In this document: positions 35,497 through 43,828 of the stretch, one piece after another | How the letters are laid out: every line of letters begins with the position of its first letter | Numbering within the stretch: position 1 is the first letter of the stretch | From: Tolypothrix campylonemoides VB511288 | GTDB taxonomy: Bacteria > Cyanobacteriota > Cyanobacteriia > Cyanobacteriales > Nostocaceae | Direction of reading: 5' to 3' | NCBI GenBank assembly: GCA_000828075.3 | Contig: JXCB02000023.1 | Location: forward strand, 62,001 to 126,000 | DNA: 64,000 bases | The notes under the pieces: model-generated | Database searches by the model: none | What the model was told of the DNA's origin: nothing | The model's input: the letters and a program-made list of their open reading frames with translations, nothing else | Translations under genes and position numbers: made by a program

Positions 35497-37803
35497 TTAG
35501 TTAATTAGTATAACAGGCTTTTTACCCGCAACTTGTGCCATAACACGCGCGATCGCACAACTCGATTCATACCCCAAGTCTTTGAGTGCAGCCAAACAGC
35601 TATTCGCTTGTGACTCTGGAATAGAAGCTAAGAGTCCGCCTGCGGTTTGTGGATCGAATAACAAAGGATAATGGGCATGGCTCTCAACTTGCTCTAAGTT
35701 ATCAATATAACGTGATGCCCGCAGATTTTCTGGATGCAGTGAGCTAAAAATCCCTTTTTCTGTTGTCTGTCTTGCGCCTGCCAAAACTGGGATAGCTTCT
35801 AGCTGTAACTCAATCGCCACATTGGAAGCTAACACCATCTCCATCAAGTGTCCCAGCAATCCAAAACCTGTGACATCAGTGCAAGCAGTTACCCCATGTT
35901 GCAATAAACACGCAGCAGCAGCTTGATTTGACAGTAGCATCGACTCTACAGCATCATCAATCCAACGACCTTTTGCCTGGCGGCGCATATCAGCAGCAAA
36001 CAGTGTCCCTGTTCCGACTGCTTTGGTCAAAATCAGCACTTGTCCTGGTTGCATTCCGCCTTTGCGTAACAGTTTGTCAGGATAAGCTAAACCGTTGCAA
36101 GATAACCCAAATCCCAGTTCTGCGCCTTCGGTGGTGTGTCCGCCAATCAGAGGTGCTTGAGATTGGTTGAGTACTTTCACCGCACCGGATAATAACTGAT
36201 AAAGGGTTTCTTCGACTTTAGCTGGTTCGGCGTAGGGAATGGTGGCGATCGCCAAACTACTTTGAGGAATAGCCCCCATTGCAAAAATATCACTCAAGCA
36301 ATGATTAGCGCTAATTTGCCCAAAGATATATGGGTCATTTATCAAAGAACGAAAATAATCAATAGTATGTACCATCAACTGTCCTGTTGGGACTTGCACC
36401 ACCGCCGCGTCATCTGGTGCATCCAAACCAATAACGATATCTGTTCTTTCTTCTCCACTCGGTTGTTCTGATTTGATACGGGACAAAACTCTCTCTAGAA
36501 CTGTACTACCCACCTTTGAACCACATCCAGCACAGCGCATCACCAGGGATTCGGTATTGGGGATTGGGGATTGGAGATTGGGAAAATTCTTTCCCCAGTT
36601 TCTAGTCCCCATTTCTGGCAAATCATTGAAGCGTTCCATAAAAGAGCGGTCAATCCAGTCTTTGGAGCGCCATAGGAGTTTGTTAGGTGGTAAGGTAAAA
36701 GAACCGCGTGTTGCGATCGCCCGTCCATCTCCTGTACCAATTAAACTTAAATATTGCTTCTGTGGTTTATAGGGTTTGAGGGGTTTTCCTAACAAAACTC
36801 CCTGCAAATTCTCAAACAAAGGCTTACCTTGTCTTACAGCAAACACTCCAGCTTTGGGACGAGGATGATTTACCATTGTGGCAATATCACCCGCAGCAAA
36901 GACGTGCGGGTGATACAGAGATTGCAATGTATCCTCAACCAAAATAAAACCTTGCTCATCAGTCGCGAGTCCCGCTGATTTTAACCACTGGGGTGCTGAT
37001 GCTTGTGTCACCCAAAAAATTGAATTGCACTCAACTGTCAACCCAGATTCACATATCACTGTATGCGGTTTGACTTGACACACGCTTTCCCCAAGGTGCA
37101 ACTCAATACCCTTCTCAAGCAAAACTTGCTTAACTAAACCTCGCACCGGCTTGTGATAATGAGGCATCAGTTCCGCTTCGCGCTGAAACAGATGAATTTC
37201 TAAAGCTTCTGTCTCGTTTCTAACCTCACTCAAGGCATCAGATAAAATCCGATGTAAATGAGCATGCATTGACAACGCCAATTCTACGCCGCCTGCACCT
37301 CCACCCACAATTGCAATTTTCATGGGTTCTTGAGGTGATGTAGAACCAAGAGATGCAACGTCTCTACAAATTTGCTCCCAGTGTTGTAGCAATTTAGATA
37401 CAGGCTTAGCCGCAATTGTATATTCTGCTGCACCTGGTACAGATATTGTGGCGGGAGTGCTACCAATATCAATCGACAGCACATCGAAAGCTACCGCAGG
37501 ACGGTTAGCACAAATAACTTTGTTGTTTTCTAAATCAAGACCAACAACTTGGTCAATATACAACTGCGCTTGAGCAAAATTTGCTAAGCGTCGTAAGTCA
37601 ATATGGCATTCGTCATGACTGTAAAATCCAGCAATGTGTCCTGGTAGCATTCCAGAGTACGGTGTATCCGAACTTTCGGTAATCAACGTTAAACGTACTC
37701 CGGGTATTGGTTTCATGCCAAACATTCTTAGCACAATGGCATGGCTGTGACCACCACCAATCAGCACTAAATCTCTAACAATCGGCTGTAAATTTTCCTG
37801 CAT
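35497..37803 (-). CDS. selD: FAD/NAD(P) oxidoreductase - selenide,water dikinase fusion
   Basis: 768 aa. The N-terminal half (1-400) is an NDH-2-like pyridine nucleotide-disulfide oxidoreductase: LVLIGGGHSH at 13-21, a second nucleotide site IAIVGGGAGGVE near 164-174 and FAAGDIA at 302-308. The C-terminal half (about 421-768) is SelD, which makes selenophosphate from selenide and ATP; the catalytic site is Cys427 (CAGCGSK) with Lys430, a Cys- not Sec-type enzyme. This fusion is known in cyanobacteria and other bacteria. The two parts are joined by a linker encoded by heptamer repeats (36547-36594). Probably supports selenouridine formation in tRNA. Confidence 0.93.
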   Translation of the reverse strand: MQENLQPIVRDLVLIGGGHSHAIVLRMFGMKPIPGVRLTLITESSDTPYSGMLPGHIAGFYSHDECHIDLRRLANFAQAQLYIDQVVGLDLENNKVICANRPAVAFDVLSIDIGSTPATISVPGAAEYTIAAKPVSKLLQHWEQICRDVASLGSTSPQEPMKIAIVGGGAGGVELALSMHAHLHRILSDALSEVRNETEALEIHLFQREAELMPHYHKPVRGLVKQVLLEKGIELHLGESVCQVKPHTVICESGLTVECNSIFWVTQASAPQWLKSAGLATDEQGFILVEDTLQSLYHPHVFAAGDIATMVNHPRPKAGVFAVRQGKPLFENLQGVLLGKPLKPYKPQKQYLSLIGTGDGRAIATRGSFTLPPNKLLWRSKDWIDRSFMERFNDLPEMGTRNWGKNFPNLQSPIPNTESLVMRCAGCGSKVGSTVLERVLSRIKSEQPSGEERTDIVIGLDAPDDAAVVQVPTGQLMVHTIDYFRSLINDPYIFGQISANHCLSDIFAMGAIPQSSLAIATIPYAEPAKVEETLYQLLSGAVKVLNQSQAPLIGGHTTEGAELGFGLSCNGLAYPDKLLRKGGMQPGQVLILTKAVGTGTLFAADMRRQAKGRWIDDAVESMLLSNQAAAACLLQHGVTACTDVTGFGLLGHLMEMVLASNVAIELQLEAIPVLAGARQTTEKGIFSSLHPENLRASRYIDNLEQVESHAHYPLLFDPQTAGGLLASIPESQANSCLAALKDLGYESSCAIARVMAQVAGKKPVILIN
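36547..36594 (-). repeat. GGGGATT heptamers forming the interdomain linker of the SelD fusion
   Basis: GGGGATTG/GGAGATTG units read on the minus strand as NFPNLQSPIPNTES between oxidoreductase and SelD domains (residues 404-419). The same heptamer class is intergenic at 5464-5496. Confidence 0.75.
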
Positions 37804-39067
37804 CTTTTGCGGTCAGGCAAATGCTTACGCTGTTTCTGCTATCAGGGTTCTGGTTACTATGTATGAAAAGGAGTCAGAAGTCACAACTCAGAATATCTCC
37901 ACGGATGAATCCGGGAGTTTCAGATACGATGCTCCGCATTTTTTTACTTCGACCTACTTAAAAGTAGGGGCTTTAAACCTTCACTCATCCGCGGCTTCGT
38001 ACAGAAATCATTCTGAGTCCTGCGTTCTGAGTTCTGAGTTCTTCTTGGTAACACTGTCAGCAAATCATTTATTTTCTTAACTATTATATCGCTTAAATGT
38101 TTTGCAATTTTTCATTTTATCTAACAATGCCAGTTTTGACATCATTAATTATACAAGTTACACAATATATTTTTTCTGCTTTGTTGGGTTTAATTATCTG
38201 TGTATAGAAATCGCGCTCAAGTTGCAAAATTCTCCTCTCTTTAGTCTGTGTCATTTAGGATTTATAAAAAAAAGTCAAGTTCACAAAGGAAAGAAAATCG
38301 CTATATTTATCAAATCTTTATAATTTGAATTTTTTGTAAAAATTTTATATCGTAGGTCAAGTATTAACTATTACTGTCTAATATTAGGGATATTAGCTGT
38401 AGTTATTTATTGATGTCCCAAAAGAATTAAAAAATTATTTAAACAAATAAAATAAAAAAATGTTTTTTTAGAGGGTTGCGTCTTTTCTCAAAATCAATCA
38501 ATATAATTACTTTAAATAAAATACAGAATTAGTAGTCAGACAACTGTTTGATGAAAAGATAGAACCTTGTCAGGGTGCACTTGATTTTGTAAAACAATTC
38601 GTAATGGAAATTGTTGCTAATTTTTGCGATTCTCCTTTGATGCTTCATTCATGAGATACAAAGCAATATAGCGGGCGAAGATTTCCTTGAGACAAACGAT
38701 TTGAAAAAGACAATGTCAGGGTGCAAACTTTAATGATGGCAACCAACAATAAACAATTCTCTACCAAGCTACCCTATTTGCGACAGACTTTTATGGTACT
38801 GGAATGTATCAAAAATAAATTAGATAAGTCAGTGTCTATGGGACGCATACCAAAGGCTCTCAACACTTGGAATCACAATAAATATCATCAAATATGGGTG
38901 ATATTTGTTGAAAGGCAAGCTTTTTGTCTAAGAGCAAATTCTCAAATGGGCAATGCAAAGCAACAGCAGCATCTACCGAGCTTTCGGCAGATGTTGAAAA
39001 TTTGAGACAAATGCTATACTCTTTTCTCCTATAATCTACGTAAAAAATCGGTGTTGTGAGGGACACA
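37804..39067. other. Long gene-poor AT-rich region
   Basis: About 1.26 kb without a convincing gene. 37859-38050 holds dispersed repeat pieces (GACCTACTTAAAAGTAGG near 37951, related to the MITE ends at 1754/3449; GTTCTGAGTTCTGAGTTCT near 38023). 38100-38720 is very AT-rich with many stops in all frames. The 12-mer TGTCAGGGTGCA occurs twice (38568-38579, 38714-38725). A 94-codon frame at 38721-39005 has no ribosome site or recognisable features and is not called. Confidence 0.5.
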
Positions 39068-40465
39068 ATGATTATGTCTGCTAGCAAGACAGACGTACTA
39101 AAAAATTGGTTGATAGTAATAACAGCGATGTTTACTTTATCACCAACGGTGATTTTCTTAACATTTTCCCAAAGCTCGGGGTTGTCAAACCAAGAAAAAA
39201 TAGAAAATAGAACTCAAGCATTATCAACGACTGCGACCCTTTTCTTGGGATTAGCAGTGATGATTCATGCATATGTGGCAGCGAAAGGAGTGGAAGCTAG
39301 TCAAAAAAGGGCGATCGCAGCCGAAAAAAGCAATGAAATTGAAACGAAGAATGTCCTTCTAGCTCAACAACAGCTAGTTGCAGAACGCTTTATGACAGCA
39401 ATCACCCAGCTTGGACATGAAAGTGTTGCAACACGCACAGGCGCAATTTACGCCTTAGAAAGAGTTGCCCAGGATTGTCCCAAAGAATACTGGACAATCA
39501 TGGAAATTCTAACAGCTTTTGTGCGAGAAAATGCTGCTAGTCAATCGCAAGAGGAGGAAACACAACACACACCAGCAAGAATTCGTACAGATATTCAAGC
39601 GGCTTTAAGCGTCATCGGTAGGCGCGATGCCCAAAAAGACCAGCCAAATCAGAGAATTGATTTACGGTATGCCGACATGAGGGGAGCAGACCTGCATAAA
39701 GCAAACTTGCAACAAGCAGACTTGCGGGGAGCTGACTTATGTGAAGCAGACCTACGAGAAGCCGACTTGAGTGAGGCAGATTTGGAGGGTGCACAGCTGT
39801 GTGGGTCAAATCTGTATGAAGCCAACTTGCAATCAACCAATTTAGCAGATGCAAACCTCAGTGGGGCAAACCTCAATCGGGCTTGGGTGTGTGAGGCAAA
39901 CTTGCGTGCAGCCAATCTTACAGGAGCAAGTCTGCGTGAGGCTAATCTACAGGAAGCTAACTTATATAAAGCCAATTTGGCTGGGTCTAATTTCAAAGTT
40001 GCTAACTTACAAGGGGCAAAGCTGTTCTTAGCTAATTTGCAAGGAGCAAAGCTGGGTAAAGCCAACCTTCAGGAAACAGGTTTGATTGGAGCCAATTTGC
40101 AACAAGCAAACCTCAATGGAGCGAACCTGCAAGGTGCAAACCTCAATGCAGCTAAGCTACAACACACAGAGGTGTTTTTTGCCAACTTTTCTGAAGCAAG
40201 CCTCAGAGAAGCTGACCTTGGCGGAGCAAATTTGATGGGTACCAACTTACAAATGGCAATTCTCGATCAAGCAAACCTCTGTGGCGCAAATCTCATGGGA
40301 GTCAATCTCAGTGCAACCAATATGAGCGATGTCAAACTCGAAGGAGCAATCCTGACAGGAGCAAAAAACTTGGAACCGCATCAGATTACATTGGCACTAG
40401 GCGATGTCACAACTCGCTTACCAGATGATGTGGAACTCCCAACTCATTGGACGCGCATTGGCTAA
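39068..40465 (+). CDS. Membrane-anchored pentapeptide-repeat protein
   Basis: 465 aa from the ATG at 39068, which has a GAGG site 8 bases upstream (a GTG at 39056 overlaps that site). Two membrane segments (about 13-34 and 53-72), a coiled region (75-105), a conserved ERFMTAITQLGHESVATRTG segment with a CPKEYWTIMEILTAFVRENA segment found in related proteins, then about 45 A(D/N)LXX-type pentapeptides (about 195-430) forming a right-handed beta-helix, and a short C-terminal cap. Pentapeptide-repeat proteins are abundant in cyanobacteria and mostly uncharacterised. Topology suggests the helix lies in the cytoplasm. Confidence 0.9.
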   Translation: MIMSASKTDVLKNWLIVITAMFTLSPTVIFLTFSQSSGLSNQEKIENRTQALSTTATLFLGLAVMIHAYVAAKGVEASQKRAIAAEKSNEIETKNVLLAQQQLVAERFMTAITQLGHESVATRTGAIYALERVAQDCPKEYWTIMEILTAFVRENAASQSQEEETQHTPARIRTDIQAALSVIGRRDAQKDQPNQRIDLRYADMRGADLHKANLQQADLRGADLCEADLREADLSEADLEGAQLCGSNLYEANLQSTNLADANLSGANLNRAWVCEANLRAANLTGASLREANLQEANLYKANLAGSNFKVANLQGAKLFLANLQGAKLGKANLQETGLIGANLQQANLNGANLQGANLNAAKLQHTEVFFANFSEASLREADLGGANLMGTNLQMAILDQANLCGANLMGVNLSATNMSDVKLEGAILTGAKNLEPHQITLALGDVTTRLPDDVELPTHWTRIG

Positions 40466-40766
40466 CGACGAGCAAATTACAAGCGCAATTATCTATCACA
40501 AAATTTTTTTGCATTTTATATGCAAACAGGGTGCTTCCCTCAATCAATGACATAATATCCAAGATAAAATTTTGAACGACTGACCTGACTCAGATTATTC
40601 GTGGTCACTCACCAACGTAATAAAACGAAATTGTAACTCTTCTGTTAAAAAAACTATTTAGAATCTATCTAAAAACCTGGGCTGACCGAAACGTGATGAA
40701 AGCACCAACAAGTGCATAGAAATGATAGCTATCTCATATTCCTGATACAGCATTTGAAAATAGAAT
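40466..40766. other. Intergenic region between convergent genes
   Basis: 301 bp, no coding frame seen. A weak TTTGCAT/ATGCAAA hairpin at 40508-40526 could help end transcription; otherwise featureless. Confidence 0.4.
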
Positions 40767-41165
40767 TTACAATAGCCAAATAATGCGTGACTGTTTAGCT
40801 AACAAACCCGCAAGCCGTTCAGTTTCAGCTAGATTATCTTCTTTGTAGGGCAGACCTTTAATATATGCATGATCGTATTTGTCAGCTATTACATCTAGAC
40901 CAAGTTCACGAATCCGTCCAACATGGAGGCTGGCTACTGCAAAACATTTATCGAACTTTTGAGCACATTGCTGAGGTGAGCAACTTGCAGCAATGTTGAC
41001 AGAAAGTCCTCTATCTTTTTCTTTCTCACGCAGAAAATAAGCACCAGCTTCCACTATCCCTGTATCTTCATTGATCCACCGCTTCTTAAGTAATGCTCGA
41101 TAAACAATTGCGCTACAAGGCAAAGGTTCTAACTTTGGCTTTCCATAGGCAGATTGTTCATTCAT
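40767..41165 (-). CDS. Unrecognised conserved-type protein, cassette gene 3
   Basis: 132 aa, family not recognised. Soluble, with an AIVYRALLKKRWINEDTG start region, GAYFLREKEKDRGLSV, a cysteine-containing SCSPQQCAQKFDKCF and a VASLHVGRIRELGL-D segment resembling small effector or toxin-like folds, but no catalytic motif can be named with confidence. Last of three tightly packed genes: only 4 bases separate its ATG from the stop of the preceding 229-aa gene, implying translational coupling. Function unknown. Confidence 0.8.
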   Translation of the reverse strand: MNEQSAYGKPKLEPLPCSAIVYRALLKKRWINEDTGIVEAGAYFLREKEKDRGLSVNIAASCSPQQCAQKFDKCFAVASLHVGRIRELGLDVIADKYDHAYIKGLPYKEDNLAETERLAGLLAKQSRIIWLL

Positions 41166-41169
41166 TCAT

Positions 41170-41859
41170 TCACACCTTACTGAGCCATTGTAGCCAACCC
41201 GCTAAACTCAACCCTGATACATCATTCACAACACCGTACTTTTCACCGTTTTCGTGGTAAAGGTATGTTGGTTTATTCGGTTCAGAGCCACAAATTAGAC
41301 GAAGCTCTGCTTCTGCTTCCAATCGGCTCCATGTGAGTCGAATACCACCCTCGTCATTCGTATAAACCCATGCTTTAGGGAAACTATCTCTCATAAACTG
41401 AGACGCATCAGAAACCAATTTCCATGCTTTATCAAAAGCATAAGGAGTAGGTTTCAAAATGCCTTCATCATCTTCATTATCTTCTTTTAAAAGTTCAATT
41501 AGACGGTTTTGAGTGATTTGAAGATTGGATTCACTACTTTCTTTTGGTAGAGAACCTACAACTTTAACCGATATTTCTCGAATAGCCTGGGGTTTTTCGT
41601 GGCTCTTATGCTGCTGAATATCATTTTTAATTTGGGAAATGTAATCTGTCAGTAATCTTAAGGTCTTAGCATCTTGATATTGCAATTGTAATTTATATGC
41701 TACTTCAGTAGAATTTTTGCGCTCCGATTGAACATCAATAATATTGCGCCGTTTATAAGGATGATACAGCAAAGACGAGATTACATCTTCTATTAAAAAT
41801 TCTAAATTATTTTTATCTGACTTATTTGAAGTAAGTTCTTGTTTATATATTGCAAGCAT
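41170..41859 (-). CDS. Unrecognised protein, cassette gene 2
   Basis: 229 aa, not assigned. The N-terminal half is helical and charged (SNKSDKNNLEFLIEDVISSL, then LRLLTDYISQIKNDIQQHKS), the C-terminal half a compact domain (TPYAFDKAWKLVSDASQF, WVYTNDEGGIRLTWSRLEAE, then a YLYHENGEKYGVV strand pair). No signal peptide or membrane helix. The two-base gap to the upstream gene and four-base gap to the downstream gene point to one operon and perhaps one complex. Biochemical role unknown. Confidence 0.8.
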   Translation of the reverse strand: MLAIYKQELTSNKSDKNNLEFLIEDVISSLLYHPYKRRNIIDVQSERKNSTEVAYKLQLQYQDAKTLRLLTDYISQIKNDIQQHKSHEKPQAIREISVKVVGSLPKESSESNLQITQNRLIELLKEDNEDDEGILKPTPYAFDKAWKLVSDASQFMRDSFPKAWVYTNDEGGIRLTWSRLEAEAELRLICGSEPNKPTYLYHENGEKYGVVNDVSGLSLAGWLQWLSKV

Positions 41860-41861
41860 AG

Positions 41862-42575
41862 CTAAACTTCCTTTGAAAAATAGGCTTTAAGGTTGGCTTC
41901 AGCTTCTGCCGCCGCTACTTGAAAATAACTTTTTATTTCCTCAGGTTGAAACCTGCGCTGTTCTAGTTCCTCTGCAAGAGTATTCAAATCTTGCTCAAGA
42001 ATAACTCCTTTAAATTCAACATTATTAATTATCAATACTCCTGTCTTGCAACGTATCCATGAATTTACAGAAAAACCTTTAAGTTCAAGGTGTTTATGAT
42101 TGTGAATCTCAAAGTTTTCTGAGTCATTAAAAATAGTAGTTTGTAATTCGGGTTGACAGAATTTTTCAACAATTAATTTGGCCGGGTTTTCTGCTTTACA
42201 TACTCGCGTCAAAACCAACGCTAAGCGACCAACTTGGAATTCCATACCTTGAACATAATGCTCTAGCACTTCTATAGAAGTACTAAGTATGTCTTCTGGT
42301 TCTGCCTGCATCTCACCAGATCGGATCCAATATGAGGTAACTCGCAGAGGTGACACATCCAACCGATGAGTCCCATCCTTACTCTGAAGTATGACTCTGG
42401 GAACCTCCTGTGGAATTTCTTCTGGCAGGGGTAATGCCTGAACGCTACCATCATAGCGATGAGAGTATTTTCCTAAAATGAGCGCCAATGCTTTTGGAGT
42501 TGAGAAAGCTGACACGTCTGGCGTAAAAATGACTAACTGAGCAATAGCTATATTTAGGTCTGTAGCCCTAAGCAT
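41862..42575 (-). CDS. Unrecognised protein, cassette gene 1 (TIGR04255-like?)
   Basis: 237 aa. The central part (PRVILQSKDGTHRLDVSPLR, SYWIRSG) resembles the sporadically distributed TIGR04255 family, but this is recognition by eye only. C-terminal LAEELEQRRFQPEEIKSYF and a short helical tail. Cytoplasmic. First of three packed genes and itself preceded by a 29-codon frame whose stop is three bases upstream of this ATG. Function unknown; the arrangement suggests a small multi-subunit module. Confidence 0.75.
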   Translation of the reverse strand: MLRATDLNIAIAQLVIFTPDVSAFSTPKALALILGKYSHRYDGSVQALPLPEEIPQEVPRVILQSKDGTHRLDVSPLRVTSYWIRSGEMQAEPEDILSTSIEVLEHYVQGMEFQVGRLALVLTRVCKAENPAKLIVEKFCQPELQTTIFNDSENFEIHNHKHLELKGFSVNSWIRCKTGVLIINNVEFKGVILEQDLNTLAEELEQRRFQPEEIKSYFQVAAAEAEANLKAYFSKEV

Positions 42576-42578
42576 AAT

Positions 42579-42668
42579 TTATAACCTAACAGCCATACTG
42601 TAAGTTTGGGACAACAAGTAGATGGTATTACCTCCCCAATCATGATCTTTATCGAATGCTTGTTTCAT
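42579..42668 (-). CDS. Possible 29-aa leader or micro-protein
   Basis: A 29-codon ATG frame (MKQAFDKDHDWGGNTIYLLS, then QTYSMAVRL) with a GGA-containing site upstream, closed by an in-frame TAA four codons before it. Its TAA (42579-42581) lies three bases before the next ATG (42575), the geometry of translational coupling. It could be a micro-protein, a coupling leader, or the last piece of a decayed gene. Too short to judge by composition. Confidence 0.4.
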   Translation of the reverse strand: MKQAFDKDHDWGGNTIYLLSQTYSMAVRL

Positions 42669-42752
42669 ATATCCAGCTTAACTTCAAAAGCGCTTTTGAT
42701 AGCCTAACATCTCGCTAAAGCCCATAAAAAGCCGTAAATTCTGTCATCGCCA

Positions 42753-43556
42753 TTACATCGAACCCATGACAACACCCCAGAAATAATCCTCGAATGGTTC
42801 CTCATCCAAGTCGATATGATATTTTCTTGCCCAAGAGTAGACATCCAAGCTGATGCGTCCCCTTTCTTTGTCTAACCAATCACCTCCTTGAATCGAAATA
42901 TTCCCAAGTAAGGTAATCCAGTGATTAGGGTAAGGTAAAAAGGGTTTGTTGCCAGTGCCAAGTAAACCTGCGGCGGTAATTAAAGCAAAAACCACACCAC
43001 CAGAGGCAATAACTGCTGCAGCTTCATTTAAAACGTCGAATTCGCCGTATAGGTAAGTAGGAATGTGCTTTACTTTCCGATAACCTAGTACTTCCTGTGT
43101 CCAGCCTTTCATCTCCCAGGATTTGGTCATACCTGCCAAATTTCTCAGTATCTCGGGACCATCTGGTTCAACAGAAAAAAGTAGGTTTTCTGAGTCCCGT
43201 AGTGTTGCTAAAATCATCCAATCAGCTTGCCCCATTCGTAGCCTACCCCGGCTTTGACGCAACCTATACAATGCTTCAATGCGTCTGGTTTGCCCTTGAA
43301 AACCACCAGTTTCAAACAAACTTCGGCAAATTTGCACATAACGCAGCGGTTGTTTGCGAACGAGCTCAAATAAAATCGATGCAGGACCACAAAATGGTTG
43401 TTGACCTTGGTTGACTTGAAAGGGGTCAAGAAGGCGGATTTTTATGTCCGCCAGCACTTGGTTTTTATCTAAACTTGACCAAACACTCTTGGCGTTCGAT
43501 TTCTCAAAGTCTGCTAGTGCAGAAGCGACAGATGGATCTAACGTTGGGGAATTCAT
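42753..43556 (-). CDS. Papain-like cysteine-protease-fold protein
   Basis: 267 aa, no named family recognised. QGQQPFCGPAS (50-60) has the Gln-then-Cys arrangement of papain-like enzymes (Gln53 or 52, Cys56), with a downstream His212 in PNHWITLLG, the expected Cys-Gln-His set; an acidic or Asn partner may be Asp238 in SLDVYSW. No signal peptide, so cytoplasmic or delivered by a specialised system. Such domains occur in toxins and effectors as well as housekeeping proteases. It lies 84 bp upstream of the micro-ORF and the three-gene cassette on the same strand. The protease role is inferred from motifs. Confidence 0.65.
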   Translation of the reverse strand: MNSPTLDPSVASALADFEKSNAKSVWSSLDKNQVLADIKIRLLDPFQVNQGQQPFCGPASILFELVRKQPLRYVQICRSLFETGGFQGQTRRIEALYRLRQSRGRLRMGQADWMILATLRDSENLLFSVEPDGPEILRNLAGMTKSWEMKGWTQEVLGYRKVKHIPTYLYGEFDVLNEAAAVIASGGVVFALITAAGLLGTGNKPFLPYPNHWITLLGNISIQGGDWLDKERGRISLDVYSWARKYHIDLDEEPFEDYFWGVVMGSM

Positions 43557-43656
43557 TTATTAAGTAGATGGGTAGAAATAAAAGTAACTGGTGGAGGTGA
43601 CTCATTGCTAATGTTGACGGCTGACATTTTGTTGTTTACTTATCATGTCCGCGAAA

Positions 43657-43714
43657 CCTCACCCCTTCCCCTCTCCAAGGCATCGGAGAGGGGTGCCGTT
43701 AGGCGGGGTGAGGT
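43657..43714. repeat. CCTCACCCC inverted repeat
   Basis: The arms ACCTCACCCC and GGGGTGAGGT enclose an inner CCCCTCTCC/GGAGAGGGG stem. This repeat family is related to the one used as linker in the CHAT-STAND gene. Located between the protease-like gene and the M20 gene; the rest of 43557-43828 shows no gene. Confidence 0.7.
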
Positions 43715-43828
43715 ATGGATGCAGTCAGATTAGCTAGATTTGATATCACTGTTCACTTTGAACAATGAACGATTTATTGTAAGCGATTAGCCTCTTACCC
43801 GCTATTTATTTATACCCATCTACCTTGA

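Noticed and set aside
38721-39005. 94-aa frame upstream of the pentapeptide gene
   Set aside because: GTG start without a ribosome site, no recognisable features, and a competing frame on the other strand.
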